From a virus: a stretch of 64,000 nt of DNA. A model generated the notes under the pieces. It saw only the letters and a list, made by a program, of their open reading frames with translations, ran no database searches and was not told the origin of the DNA. The DNA is taken from positions 1 through 64,000 of IMG/VR virus record IMGVR_UViG_3300008012_000024; one strand, written 5' to 3'. Positions within the stretch are counted from its first letter, which is position 1. Every line of letters begins with the position of its first letter. Below are positions 19,001-26,498 of the stretch, piece by piece. The position numbers and the translations under genes are program-made.

Positions 19001-21761
19001 CTTGAAGTCCTTGTAATCCCTGTAATCCCTGTAAACCTTGAAGTCCTTGAGTACCTTGATTACCTTGTAATCCCTGTAATCCTTGGAGACCTTGGACACC
19101 TTGAGTTCCTTGATTACCTTGTATACCTTGTAATCCTTGGAGACCTTGGAGACCTTGAGTTCCTTGAAAATTACTTAAAGGACCTTGAACACCTTGGAAT
19201 CCTTGAGATCCTTGAACACCTTGAAAATTACTTAAAGGACCCTGAAGTCCTTGCATTCCTTGTGTACCTTGGAAATTACTTATATTACCTTGAAGACCCT
19301 GAAGACCTTGAAGACCCTGAAGACCTTGAAGACCTTGAGCACTCTGGACACCTTGTAAACCTTGTAATCCTTGGAGACCTTGGAATCCTTGAGATCCTTG
19401 AACACCTTGAAAATTACTTAAAGGACCCTGAAGTCCTTGCATTCCCTGTAAACCTTGAAGTCCTTGAAATCCTTGACATCCTTGAGTGCCTTGGAAACCC
19501 TGTAAACCTTGAAGTCCTTGTAATCCTTGAAGTCCTTGTAATCCTTGAACACCCTGATTTCCCTGTGTTCCTTGGAAATTACTTAGATTACCTTGAAGTC
19601 CTTGTAATCCTTGAACACCCTGATGTCCTTGTAATCCCTGTAATCCTTGTGTTCCTTGAAAATTACTTAAAGGACCTTGAACACCCTGAAGACCTTGAAC
19701 ACCAGTAGGGTTAAATGAGATAGATAATCTCTCTGTATCATCAAAACTAGAAGAACCAGAAAGATAAGTAACATAAACCTCTAAGAATCTATGACTACCA
19801 GAAAATCCATTTATTGTTACATCTTCAACTTGAGTAACATAAAATATAACAGCTCCAGGATTGTTAGTTTCCGCTGATGAAATAGTTAAAGATCCTTTTA
19901 TAGTGTTTGTGAATGAAGGATCATCCCACCCGTTAATCCAATTAGATCTTGATACTCCATAATAATCTTGTACCGAAATAAAAATTCTATTAACTGATGC
20001 AATTGAAAGATTATTAAATTTTAGTGTTCCATTTGCGACTCGATATAAAATATTACTAATTCCACCTGGATCAAGTGGTCTCTGAGTTTCACTATCAAAT
20101 TCATAAGGTACACCATTAGGAAATCCAACAACACCCTGAGTTCCTTGAAAATTACTTAAAGGACCCTGAAGTCCTTGAAGTCCTTGGAGTCCTTGAACTC
20201 CTTGGAGTCCCTGAGTTCCTTGATTAGATTGTACACCTTGTAAACCTTGAGTTCCTTGGAAATTACCAACTACACCTTGTAGTCCTTGATTTCCCTGTGT
20301 TCCTTGATTACCTTGTAATCCTTGAGTTCCTTGAAAATTGCTAATTACACCTTGAAGTCCTTGAAGTCCTTGAAGACCTTGAGCACTCTGGACACCTTGT
20401 AAACCTTGTAATCCTTGAGTTCCTTGAAAATTACTTAAAGGACCCTGAAGTCCTTGAAGTCCTTGAAGACCTTGAGCACTCTGGACACCTTGGAATCCTT
20501 GTAAACCTTGTAAACCTTGAACACCTTGCCTTCCAATAGGAGCGAAGAAAAATGCAATCTTTGTATTTGCACCTATTGTACTAGTAGTATCTGTTAAAAG
20601 ATTGACAGTAAGTGTATAATAAGTATTAAAAGCACCCTGAGTACCAGCATTTACATCAGTAACTTCAAAAATATAAGAAATAGTTCCGTCTGGGGAAGAA
20701 GATTGTAAATGCAAATATCCTACAGTTGGTTTTGATCCTAAAATTTCCCAATCATCAAACCATGCAGTTTGATTCTTACCTACACTATCAATATTATCAA
20801 TGTATATTTTTGTTATATCTGCTGGAGTATTATTATCAAATCTAAAGTATCCATTACCAGGATCTCCCTGTGTTGTAGAAGTATTAAATCTCCATATTGT
20901 TCCACCACTATCACCTTTATTACCTTGCTCACCAATTAAACCCTGAACACCTTGGAATCCTTGTGCGCCTTGAGATCCTTTTGAACCTTGAAGTCCTTGG
21001 AAATTGCTAAGTACACCCTGAGCACCTTGGAGTCCTTGAGCACCTTGGAGTCCTTGAAATCCTTGTGACCCCTGAGAACCTTGTAAACCTTGAGCACCTT
21101 GGAGTCCTTGGGTTCCTTGAAAATTACCAAGTACACCTTGTAGTCCTTGATTTCCCTGTGTTCCTTGATTACCTTGTAATCCTTGATTTCCCTGTAATCC
21201 CTGATGTCCTTGTAATCCCTGTAATCCTTGTGTTCCTTGAAAATTACTTAAAGTACCTTGGAGACCTTGAGCACCTACGGTTCCAGTAATCGTTAATCTT
21301 TTATCACCATCAATGTTTTGTGTTGTAAGTGCAATACCAACACCAGCTACTATTTTTACAGTATCAAGACCTTCGGCTTCTAATGTATCTTGCCCATCAA
21401 CTTCCCAATATTTAAACGTACTATTAAGGGCAATTTGTACAGCACCATCACCCAAATCAGATACTGCAAATCCAGAATCAGTATCAAAACGTATTGCTTT
21501 TACATTTGTAATCTGATTACTAATTACACCATTCCCAGTTTCAGGGTCTATAGTTAATGTATCAATTGCACTAACTTCTATACCAACGTTCTCTAAGTTA
21601 GATCCATCACCATAATAATTTTGAGCATAGACACTAACTGCACTAACAATACCAGTATTACCATATACGGTAACACCTGTTCCAACCTTAAGATCATCTA
21701 TCTCTAAAAGAGATAGTTGCTCAGGCGGTTGATTTGTACTGTAGATATTAATTCTTGCCAT
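13047..21761 (-). CDS. Giant collagen-like and beta-helix tail fibre protein (2904 aa)
   Basis: Largest gene in the window. Residues 1-165 form a head domain. About 165-1118 is collagen-like Gly-X-Y ([12 protein letters not shown]) with regular NFQG, QSAQG and QSTQG interruptions and two inserted globular domains (e.g. near 290-405 and 545-685). After that, GDDNNTGLAENHPKRTIKGA and IKVFPGTYVEDNPVILNK mark a right-handed beta-helix start (DUF1565-like). The C-terminal ~1600 residues contain internal duplications: five YPSGNNGY-type units and three CRRDIGFIVDA-type units. The end is beta-rich (GGSGYIAPPIVTI). No S74 chaperone is present. Long fibre or baseplate-attached fibre; close in style to giant structural proteins of cyanomyoviruses. 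Confidence 0.8.
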   Translation of the reverse strand: MARINIYSTNQPPEQLSLLEIDDLKVGTGVTVYGNTGIVSAVSVYAQNYYGDGSNLENVGIEVSAIDTLTIDPETGNGVISNQITNVKAIRFDTDSGFAVSDLGDGAVQIALNSTFKYWEVDGQDTLEAEGLDTVKIVAGVGIALTTQNIDGDKRLTITGTVGAQGLQGTLSNFQGTQGLQGLQGHQGLQGNQGLQGNQGTQGNQGLQGVLGNFQGTQGLQGAQGLQGSQGSQGFQGLQGAQGLQGAQGVLSNFQGLQGSKGSQGAQGFQGVQGLIGEQGNKGDSGGTIWRFNTSTTQGDPGNGYFRFDNNTPADITKIYIDNIDSVGKNQTAWFDDWEILGSKPTVGYLHLQSSSPDGTISYIFEVTDVNAGTQGAFNTYYTLTVNLLTDTTSTIGANTKIAFFFAPIGRQGVQGLQGLQGFQGVQSAQGLQGLQGLQGPLSNFQGTQGLQGLQGVQSAQGLQGLQGLQGVISNFQGTQGLQGNQGTQGNQGLQGVVGNFQGTQGLQGVQSNQGTQGLQGVQGLQGLQGLQGPLSNFQGTQGVVGFPNGVPYEFDSETQRPLDPGGISNILYRVANGTLKFNNLSIASVNRIFISVQDYYGVSRSNWINGWDDPSFTNTIKGSLTISSAETNNPGAVIFYVTQVEDVTINGFSGSHRFLEVYVTYLSGSSSFDDTERLSISFNPTGVQGLQGVQGPLSNFQGTQGLQGLQGHQGVQGLQGLQGNLSNFQGTQGNQGVQGLQGLQGLQGLQGLQGFQGTQGCQGFQGLQGLQGMQGLQGPLSNFQGVQGSQGFQGLQGLQGLQGVQSAQGLQGLQGLQGLQGLQGNISNFQGTQGMQGLQGPLSNFQGVQGSQGFQGVQGPLSNFQGTQGLQGLQGLQGIQGNQGTQGVQGLQGLQGLQGNQGTQGLQGLQGLQGLQGLQGLQGLQGLQGLQGLQGLQGVIGNFQGTQGLQGNQGVQGLQGLQGVQSTQGTQGLQGPQGVQGTQGTQGVQGVQGVQGLQGNQGTQGLQGLQGVRSNFQGTQGTQGLQGPQGTQGLQGVQGTQGLQGHQGTQGLQGVQGTQGLQGIQGLQGTQGTQGLQGTQGTQGFQGVQGTQGLQGVQGIQGTQGLQGLQGPKGITQFEVDDTDEDVVLYPVMTNVTVGSTEVIEVSSEKLVFNPSSGSIGIGTSAITNTLTVVGTATATNYFGNGDTLSGIVTQIVPGIGIDIFETQVPGKGKVEVQSYKPVGRTIFVSINGDDNNTGLAENHPKRTIKGASSVALTNDTIKVFPGTYVEDNPVILNKIVSIEGTELRNCIITPKNPNQDLIYVNNGCHITDISFIGPEMTDGAAVVALQPLLGVATDRFFDAARMIRLNLDYIAKESVGFLTSGYSGFAGNHREQDAARLIDLNIDYIAAETVGFLTTAYVGSAGQPFVVTNSSGISTDPSNCEDDIKDILRSLSYDLKAGSNKKCVGAGLSYYDDGGTLLHIIGNDENGNSIQDATISAIQYAVGVTTYIIDNKDYKSQPGVTTYSQLAQNVSYSPILVGGGCTAVREKIRERVGIITNIIDNFNYATGITTIHGVRLESADCADDVGDIWRSVIYDITRGGNSKCVGAGKSYYDDDWNLAVGTLDNEKGEIEQTIATLDYSFDVARAIVNNSTWGGTVVGFGTTVVSADYDYSTGITTITATDHGLLKDDAVKIENLTYSCTSGSSGVPVGVITASYTNSTGITTIQTSGYLPISSGDRVKIEGLTFECVDGTDVYPDGNQGYEFTVQDVISSSSSSTTFIVNTGSTTYANPHTYVSGGQVSKLYTPVFTVDDADYDYLTGITTVTVTGTGPTGPYLFIEPGKRVKLGGLVFSCDQGQSVYPSGNNGYDFEVISTTDDRYVDAANLIKANRTEIIDKSLASIAISHPDFYYPNDVQTTRFSRFKDAYRLIQQNRTEIINSAWNTMQAGENPADSSTETKCKRDIGYFVDAVSTDVFTGGNSYSISFVKLYFNNGTPISNGLVGEEASSIDAFNAARDLMKQAITNQLTVTDLTITADPVTGDNQSSDSCANVQSAIDTLTSLVVVIIDAGNLDLLKTTYVNAGIFVAGENKCRRDIGFIVDALEKDIRYGTNKFIRESTRAYFDANGAPITNGLLGEESESITAFNSIRDYAKKAITNQLNVKDLTITADPLTGDNQDPSSCADVQTNIDNIIAIITTVISDGNLSNYPALYVSNKVEVNTGTTTKAHNYVNGGTLTSNYTSEIYPDGTFGYIFPVKDVLSDDVFEVVTGKTVLPHTYESGGTVKKVSNFQSEFTQVKDLSIQSDYKSGFNNTINSCTDVASAMRSCVGVVTNIVGLGSTAFSTIGFNTTYPGNRGEGFDHLSGISSAVYEKESGKTTLKALGYTPNVGDLVEIRDLLFSCSSGGSISTTRFPSGYFGYEFYVTKVHGDNSFDVYTGVSTIPHTYVSDGYVVNRSMNITQADYTHTTGIVTITSPGIKLRSGDLVTLRDMEFACSSGAATTTIYPSGNNGYAFRVLSADNENDTFTVNVGTSSVDHTYVVGGTVTPPYSRGVGNIVQGPYTRNCTNFIPNSIGMKVDGFEAEPGDLPDIGVTGTMSVDSYTQYNQGGIGVSITNGAYSQLVSIFTICNDTAIFTASGGQCDLTNSNSSFGRLGLVADGVGDETSKSIYRYTGISSGIAEVEQDTITVSGVGSYRPYDGQALYFGELYYTVQKIEVTDGGSGYIAPPIVTISDPEGPNGIVCEGSPNIDASGRVISVDIISAGSQYLTNPTVTFTGGGGVGAAATTIIYPLYYSIESATKPVAGISTIVLNQNLNNTVSAGTTVYFSRVSLQITSSHSFEWVGAGNNIFSAKPGLGGVVITENEVVMNNGGQVVYTSTDQAGNFKIGDQFTINQLTGTISGRAFSQSLLNTVTPLILAIG
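18420..21280 (-). repeat. Collagen-like coding repeats in the giant fibre, in four blocks
   Basis: Degenerate 9-bp units encode Gly-X-Gln triplets at about 18420-19700, 20130-20540 and 20930-21280. Globular inserts separate the blocks. One run near 18950-19050 contains roughly ten consecutive GLQ triplets with almost identical codons, the kind of tract expected to change length by slippage or recombination. Confidence 0.85.
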
Positions 21762-21764
21762 GTT

Positions 21765-22652
21765 TTATTTCTTGTCGTATGTCCAACCAGCGATTGAATA
21801 TTCCGAATTATCACCTGGGTAATCATCTGGTGTGGTACCTTCGTACTCTATTATCATTTTACCCAATCTATCAGCCCAAACTTGATAATGACAATTAATT
21901 GTTGTTCCATTTCCAGATTTTACAATAATATTTTTACCCCATTCAATTTTTTCAACATAAAGATCTTGACTATGCCCTATTTGAGTAAGATTTACTGTGA
22001 TAGACTCTTTGTCAACTAAACCATCCCAATAATCGGGGAGAGTAATTACATTACTATTTAACAACTTTCCTCGAACGTATATTGCAGCTTCTGGACCCTC
22101 AACACATGCATGTCTTAACCTATAATTTGGTTTATTGGGGTGCTTTATATCAAAGGTTTTTTTACTATTTAAAGCTAATGGAAGATTACCAACTCCAGCA
22201 ACAAGAACAGCACCATTCAAATTGATAGTAGGTGCAGATATATCAACTTTACCACTACCATTCATAAGAACACTATTACCAGTTAAAGTAAGTCCCTTAG
22301 TTCCAGCTATTGCAGTTTTTGTACTTTTAACGGTTGTTGTGACTGAAACTACATCTAGGGTAGGACCCTCAATTCTAGTAGCACCATTTACGGATGTAGC
22401 GCCAACAATAGTAACTACACCTGTTAAATTAGATGGTCCTACAACTTCAACAGCTATTGGATTTGTGGTGTTAGACATCACATTAAGTGCTGCATTAACA
22501 ATTTTATTCATACCAGAACCGACAAAACATTGATATATGTTTGCACTTCCTGGTGGGATGAATGCTTGTGGTATGTTTAATGCAGCGCCAACAACTGGTG
22601 CTTTAACTTCTAAATAACTTGTCGAAATATCCGAAAAATTTGCTGATGACAT
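21765..22652 (-). CDS. Virion structural protein with beta-helical middle and chaperone-like end
   Basis: 295 residues. The N-terminal half has short beta-helix-like rungs (GLTLTGNSVLMNGSGKV, DISAPTINLNGAVLV). The C-terminal half reads TFDIKHPNKPNYRLRHACVEGPEAAIYVRGKL, then LPDYWDGLVDKESITVNLTQIG and DLYVEKIEWGKNIIVKSGNG. I recognise this block from structural proteins of marine T4-like phages, where it follows a fibre shaft. It starts 11 bp after the needle-like gene stop and ends 4 bp before the giant fibre. A fibre attachment or whisker-like role is inferred. Confidence 0.65.
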   Translation of the reverse strand: MSSANFSDISTSYLEVKAPVVGAALNIPQAFIPPGSANIYQCFVGSGMNKIVNAALNVMSNTTNPIAVEVVGPSNLTGVVTIVGATSVNGATRIEGPTLDVVSVTTTVKSTKTAIAGTKGLTLTGNSVLMNGSGKVDISAPTINLNGAVLVAGVGNLPLALNSKKTFDIKHPNKPNYRLRHACVEGPEAAIYVRGKLLNSNVITLPDYWDGLVDKESITVNLTQIGHSQDLYVEKIEWGKNIIVKSGNGTTINCHYQVWADRLGKMIIEYEGTTPDDYPGDNSEYSIAGWTYDKK

Positions 22653-22663
22653 AATATATTATT

Positions 22664-23275
22664 TTATTTTACTGTTCCTGTAGATCCACATGACTGGGAT
22701 AGACCCTTTAACAAAGATTCCCAATTTCCTTGAAGTAATGATGTAATCGATTTTGTCATTGATTGAGGAGGAAATTGTTCTAATAATCCCATTACATTTA
22801 CAAAGTTTTCTGTAACTATATTTACTCCACTAGTTCCATTTAGACATAATCTAGATGCAGCAATACGCACTTCCTTTGTTGAAGCTATGATTACATGCCC
22901 ATTTGAAGATACTAAAAAATTTCCTTGATTTTTTTCACCTGTTGTTTCGATATGAATATTTTTTGCTTTAAGATGTATATTTCCTCTTTCAGCATTAATA
23001 ATTAAATCACCGTTTTTGGCAACGATAGATCTTGCAATAGCTTCTTTTTTTGTTCCATCTATACTATGACCAGAAACTTCGTGCCATGCGTCTTGTATAT
23101 GTTCAACTTTAGATCCATCTTTATGATAAACACAGTGATTATTTGTTGATGTAATAATACAAAAATCTCTACCATCATCCTGTGATCCTGGTCCTATGGG
23201 ACCACAATGAACATAAGCATGTGGATTATTTGCAATTGTATAATCTGGTGCTGGATTTGATGGTGGTGTTGTCAT
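22664..23275 (-). CDS. Baseplate needle-like beta-helix protein (gp5 C-terminal-like)
   Basis: 203 residues from the ATG at 23275-23273, which overlaps the upstream TGA as ATGA; the earlier in-frame start at 23287 is less likely. The centre is a run of alternating short strands (GDLIINAERGNIHLKAKNIHIETTG, GHVIIASTKEVRIAASRLCLNG), the rung pattern of VgrG/gp5 cell-puncturing needles. In T4 this needle is the C-terminal part of gp5; here the OB domain is encoded by a separate gene at 25992-26498. It lies in the hub gene run. Central spike is the best inference. There is no recognisable lysozyme motif. Confidence 0.55.
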   Translation of the reverse strand: MTTPPSNPAPDYTIANNPHAYVHCGPIGPGSQDDGRDFCIITSTNNHCVYHKDGSKVEHIQDAWHEVSGHSIDGTKKEAIARSIVAKNGDLIINAERGNIHLKAKNIHIETTGEKNQGNFLVSSNGHVIIASTKEVRIAASRLCLNGTSGVNIVTENFVNVMGLLEQFPPQSMTKSITSLLQGNWESLLKGLSQSCGSTGTVK

Positions 23276-25992
23276 CTTGAAATACAATCAATTACGGTTA
23301 ACAATTTATCTGTACCAATAGCATCCAATTCTTCCTGTTCAAGAGCAGAAATGGGTGTGAATTTAAGCACTGTTCTAAACTTAGCTCCTACTCCATTTCT
23401 ACTATTTATTGTAATATCTGGGAGAACTGTGTATCCTCTTGGTGATGATACAATTCTAATATCAACTATTTCACCATCTGGAGAAACTTCAAGTTCAAAC
23501 TCTGGTTGATCTTCAAGATCTCCATCTACTTCAACGGTATCTTCTTCATCATATCCAGTTCCAGTGCTAACAATTATAATTCTACTGATTTCAGAAACTA
23601 CTTGTGACGAATCTTCAGGAACTTGATCTTCATCAGGATCATCATCAATCGATGCAATTAATCCTGGTAGATTTATTATATTCTGATCTCTACCATCTCC
23701 GTCTTGATTGGAATCAGTTTCACCATCATCATCACCACCAGATGGTTCACCCGTTCCACCGCCACCTGTAGGTGAAGTACTGGTTGTACTACCAGTTGGT
23801 ACTTCATTACTTCCACCACCACCAGATGGAATTGGATTATTTGGATCACCAGTTGGATCATTATCTGGATCTGGGTCTGGATTTGGGTCTGGATTTGGAT
23901 CTGGGTCTGGATCACCAGTAGGATCTTCAACATCTGGATCGGGGTCTGGATCTGGATCGGGGTCTGGATCGGGGTCTGGATCTGGATCGGGGTCTGGATC
24001 TGGGTCTGGATCGGTACCTGGTACACCAGTTACATCCTCAGGATCATCGGAACCTGGGGGATCTGGTGGATCTGTAGGATCCTCGGGAACTGTAGGATCT
24101 TCTAATTTTGATACGATAATTTGAATTACTTCAACAGCAGTATTTTCAATAGATAAAGCTTTTGTATTTAATGCGGTAAGAATATAATACAATTCTTTGG
24201 TTGTTTCACCTTCAGCAAATTCGGTATCAAGTGGAATAACTAAAGATGCTGATCCATTAGGAACTAATCCACTGTATATTGTTTCAGATGTATCAGACTG
24301 TTGATTATAACTACCTAAAGAAACTTGAGTTGCATTACTAGTACTCCAAATAAACTTAACTGTGTTTCCTACAACAGAATCTTCTGGTTCTGCCGCAAAT
24401 GAGTCTATTGACGGTGGATCTGTATTGATAGGATCTCCAGGATCTCCTGGAACATCATTTTTAAATACCCTAACTGAGATATCATTTTTAGTTTCATTCT
24501 GTGGATGATCAGAAAAAGTTTTTATCGCTGTAAGTTGATATATTTTTTCAGTTTCATTGGAACCAGCAGGAAAATTAACATCATCTTCTGATATGTTTAT
24601 TGTACGACTTCCATTAGCAGGTAAATCTCCAAGACCTTGAACATTTAATCTTACTTTATCCGCATTTGATGTTTCCCATCTAATAGTTACTGTATTATTA
24701 ACTTCAACATCTCTTGGAACAGATTCTAAACTTCTAATTACTGGTTGAGGTCTAATTTGATTAGTATATCCAATTCCTGGATTTGTAATTACAACATCAG
24801 TTACTTCACCACCTTCCAAAATTGGATATCCATTTCCACCAACACCACATCCACCAGGATCTACAAAGGACATAAATGGAGTTGATTCATATTCATTTCC
24901 TGGATAGAACATATTAACACCAACAATTTCTCCAATGGCATTAACAACAGCTCCACCTACAGCTTGTGCTCCACCTCCACCAAAAAATTCAACCTGAACA
25001 CCACATTCAAAAGAACCACTATAACAACCACCTGGAGAAACATATCCACCCTGATTTTCTGGATCACCTTCTCCAAAGAAGTCATCCATCCACCCATTAA
25101 CAGATTTAGAGATACCTTCACTAAAACTAAAGTTATACCAATTATCAGTTTTAGTATTTTGTGGTCCACCAAATGGTCCAGCTGCAAATTCTTTTAATTC
25201 TTCATTACACTCTGGTTGTTCACATAAAAATCCTTCAAATCCCAATATAAAATTAATCGCCTGATAAACAGACCCCATAACTCTTGATACTGGAGCAAGT
25301 TCCTTATTGATTGAATCAAAAAAAGGTTTCATTGCTCTATCGATATCATTAAGAAGTTTATTTAATATTGCATTAACATAATTTTCAACAGAACAAAAAG
25401 GAACGTTTATAACTTTTCCTATAAATGAATATAAAAAATCTCCAACTAAATTAAATAATCCATCAATAATATCATCAAATTTACAAAATACTTTATCAAG
25501 TGTAATTGCCAGTTTTGACTTGGTCGTTTCTTTGGTTTGTGGAGGATTTGTTAAGTAAATTAAATAATCAATACCAGACTTGATCTTTCTAAGAACCCAT
25601 TCTCTAGATCTTTGAGTAATGCCCTTAAGAACTCCAACTATTTCTGATATTGTTGCTCTTATTTCGCTTTGTAAATTAGATACTGCCTTTATAGTTCCAT
25701 TAATATACTTATCTCCATATTTCTTCAACCCTCTAAGAAAAATAAAAAACTTTTTTAGTGAAACATATATATTTGCTGCATTATTTTTTCCACATGGAGC
25801 AGCTTTAACATGTGGAAGCTCACATAACTCTCTATATGAATCAAGAGCTAAAGTTCTACATACAGGTAATTTACTCGGATCAAAGTACCCATTTTCTTGT
25901 ATTATATTGATTTTTTCATTATTAGGAATTTTTACAGAATTACCTGTTAAATCATTATTAAGATAATCTGTTGGTATTCTACTTTTTGCCAT
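23272..25992 (-). CDS. Large baseplate/tail structural protein with Asp-Pro repeat
   Basis: 906 residues. Residues 1-250 are helical with amphipathic segments (KFFIFLRGLKKYGDKYINGTIKAVSNLQSEIRATISEIVG). Then comes a glycine-rich stretch (GGYVSPGGCYSGSFECGVQVEFFGGGG) and two Ig-like or Y-G-type modules (~420-520 and ~540-620; SVPRDVEVNNTVTIRWETSNADKV, EDSVVGNTVKFIWSTSNATQV). A low-complexity Asp-Pro/Gly linker covers ~640-800, followed by a final domain with GTGYDEEDTVEVDGD. It sits between the OB-domain hub gene and the needle-like gene, with which it overlaps by 4 bp. Cyanophages often carry a long protein here, described as gp5-related. No catalytic motif is visible. Confidence 0.6.
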   Translation of the reverse strand: MAKSRIPTDYLNNDLTGNSVKIPNNEKINIIQENGYFDPSKLPVCRTLALDSYRELCELPHVKAAPCGKNNAANIYVSLKKFFIFLRGLKKYGDKYINGTIKAVSNLQSEIRATISEIVGVLKGITQRSREWVLRKIKSGIDYLIYLTNPPQTKETTKSKLAITLDKVFCKFDDIIDGLFNLVGDFLYSFIGKVINVPFCSVENYVNAILNKLLNDIDRAMKPFFDSINKELAPVSRVMGSVYQAINFILGFEGFLCEQPECNEELKEFAAGPFGGPQNTKTDNWYNFSFSEGISKSVNGWMDDFFGEGDPENQGGYVSPGGCYSGSFECGVQVEFFGGGGAQAVGGAVVNAIGEIVGVNMFYPGNEYESTPFMSFVDPGGCGVGGNGYPILEGGEVTDVVITNPGIGYTNQIRPQPVIRSLESVPRDVEVNNTVTIRWETSNADKVRLNVQGLGDLPANGSRTINISEDDVNFPAGSNETEKIYQLTAIKTFSDHPQNETKNDISVRVFKNDVPGDPGDPINTDPPSIDSFAAEPEDSVVGNTVKFIWSTSNATQVSLGSYNQQSDTSETIYSGLVPNGSASLVIPLDTEFAEGETTKELYYILTALNTKALSIENTAVEVIQIIVSKLEDPTVPEDPTDPPDPPGSDDPEDVTGVPGTDPDPDPDPDPDPDPDPDPDPDPDPDPDVEDPTGDPDPDPNPDPNPDPDPDNDPTGDPNNPIPSGGGGSNEVPTGSTTSTSPTGGGGTGEPSGGDDDGETDSNQDGDGRDQNIINLPGLIASIDDDPDEDQVPEDSSQVVSEISRIIIVSTGTGYDEEDTVEVDGDLEDQPEFELEVSPDGEIVDIRIVSSPRGYTVLPDITINSRNGVGAKFRTVLKFTPISALEQEELDAIGTDKLLTVIDCISR
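23860..24020 (-). repeat. Asp-Pro (DP) codon tandem repeat
   Basis: Near-perfect 6-bp and 12-bp repeats (GGATCTGGGTCT / GGATCGGGGTCT on the plus strand) encode about two dozen Asp-Pro pairs with a few Asn or Gly breaks. The tract is locally G+C-rich in an AT-rich genome and should be length-variable. It probably forms a stiff acidic linker. Confidence 0.85.
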
Positions 25993-26498
25993 TATTTTCT
26001 AAAAAAACTCCTACTTGTACGAAATGGTGTTTGCTCTCTTTTTTCACCAGGTTTTTTTCCACTAATCATATGATACAGAGCTGGTTGCACACTTTTATAC
26101 CAATTTTTAGTCTTTTTAAATTCTGCACTTTTTTTCGATGTTTGATCACTTTCAGTTATTTCGTATGATGGATCACTTCTCCCCAAAACTCCTACTATCA
26201 AAGGTAATAGTTTTTCTGGATCAGTATTTAAAAATACTCCGACAACCCATTCACCACCAGTTATTCCAACACTCTTTCTATTTAGAGATCCATGACTAGT
26301 TGATCTCATGATCACTGCCCATTCCAACCCATCATCAGAAAGTTCAGAACCTAATGATGGGTGATAACCCAATATCCTAACTTTAACACGATCACCCCAC
26401 CCTTTAGGATTTTCAATATTAATTGTTTGTCCCAAGGGAACTTGACCTATGAACCATTTTAATGGTGCTTTTCCAACAAAATCTGGATTAAATGACAT
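25992..26498 (-). CDS. Baseplate hub gp5-like OB-fold protein
   Basis: 168 residues. The pattern LKWFIGQVPLGQTINIENPKGWGDRVKVRILGYHP, then EWAVIMRST and GEWVVGVFLNTDPEKLLPLIVGVLGR, matches the N-terminal OB domain of T4 gp5/VgrG-type spike proteins (GRV+VRI.G.HP, ..W..V......G.....P..G..V...F..gd...P+V+G..). The C-terminus is basic and probably disordered (SGKKPGEKREQTPF). T4 gp5 is 575 residues with a lysozyme domain; none is present here. It overlaps the gp27-like gene by 11 bp, as expected for hub partners. Confidence 0.75.
   Translation of the reverse strand: MSFNPDFVGKAPLKWFIGQVPLGQTINIENPKGWGDRVKVRILGYHPSLGSELSDDGLEWAVIMRSTSHGSLNRKSVGITGGEWVVGVFLNTDPEKLLPLIVGVLGRSDPSYEITESDQTSKKSAEFKKTKNWYKSVQPALYHMISGKKPGEKREQTPFRTSRSFFRK

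Noticed and set aside
18420-21280. CRISPR-like repeat array
   Set aside because: Units are 9-bp degenerate codons in an open frame, without unique spacers of constant length or cas genes.
23708-24124. Gly-Ser repeat ORF on the plus strand
   Set aside because: Mirror image of the Asp-Pro repeat in the real minus-strand gene.
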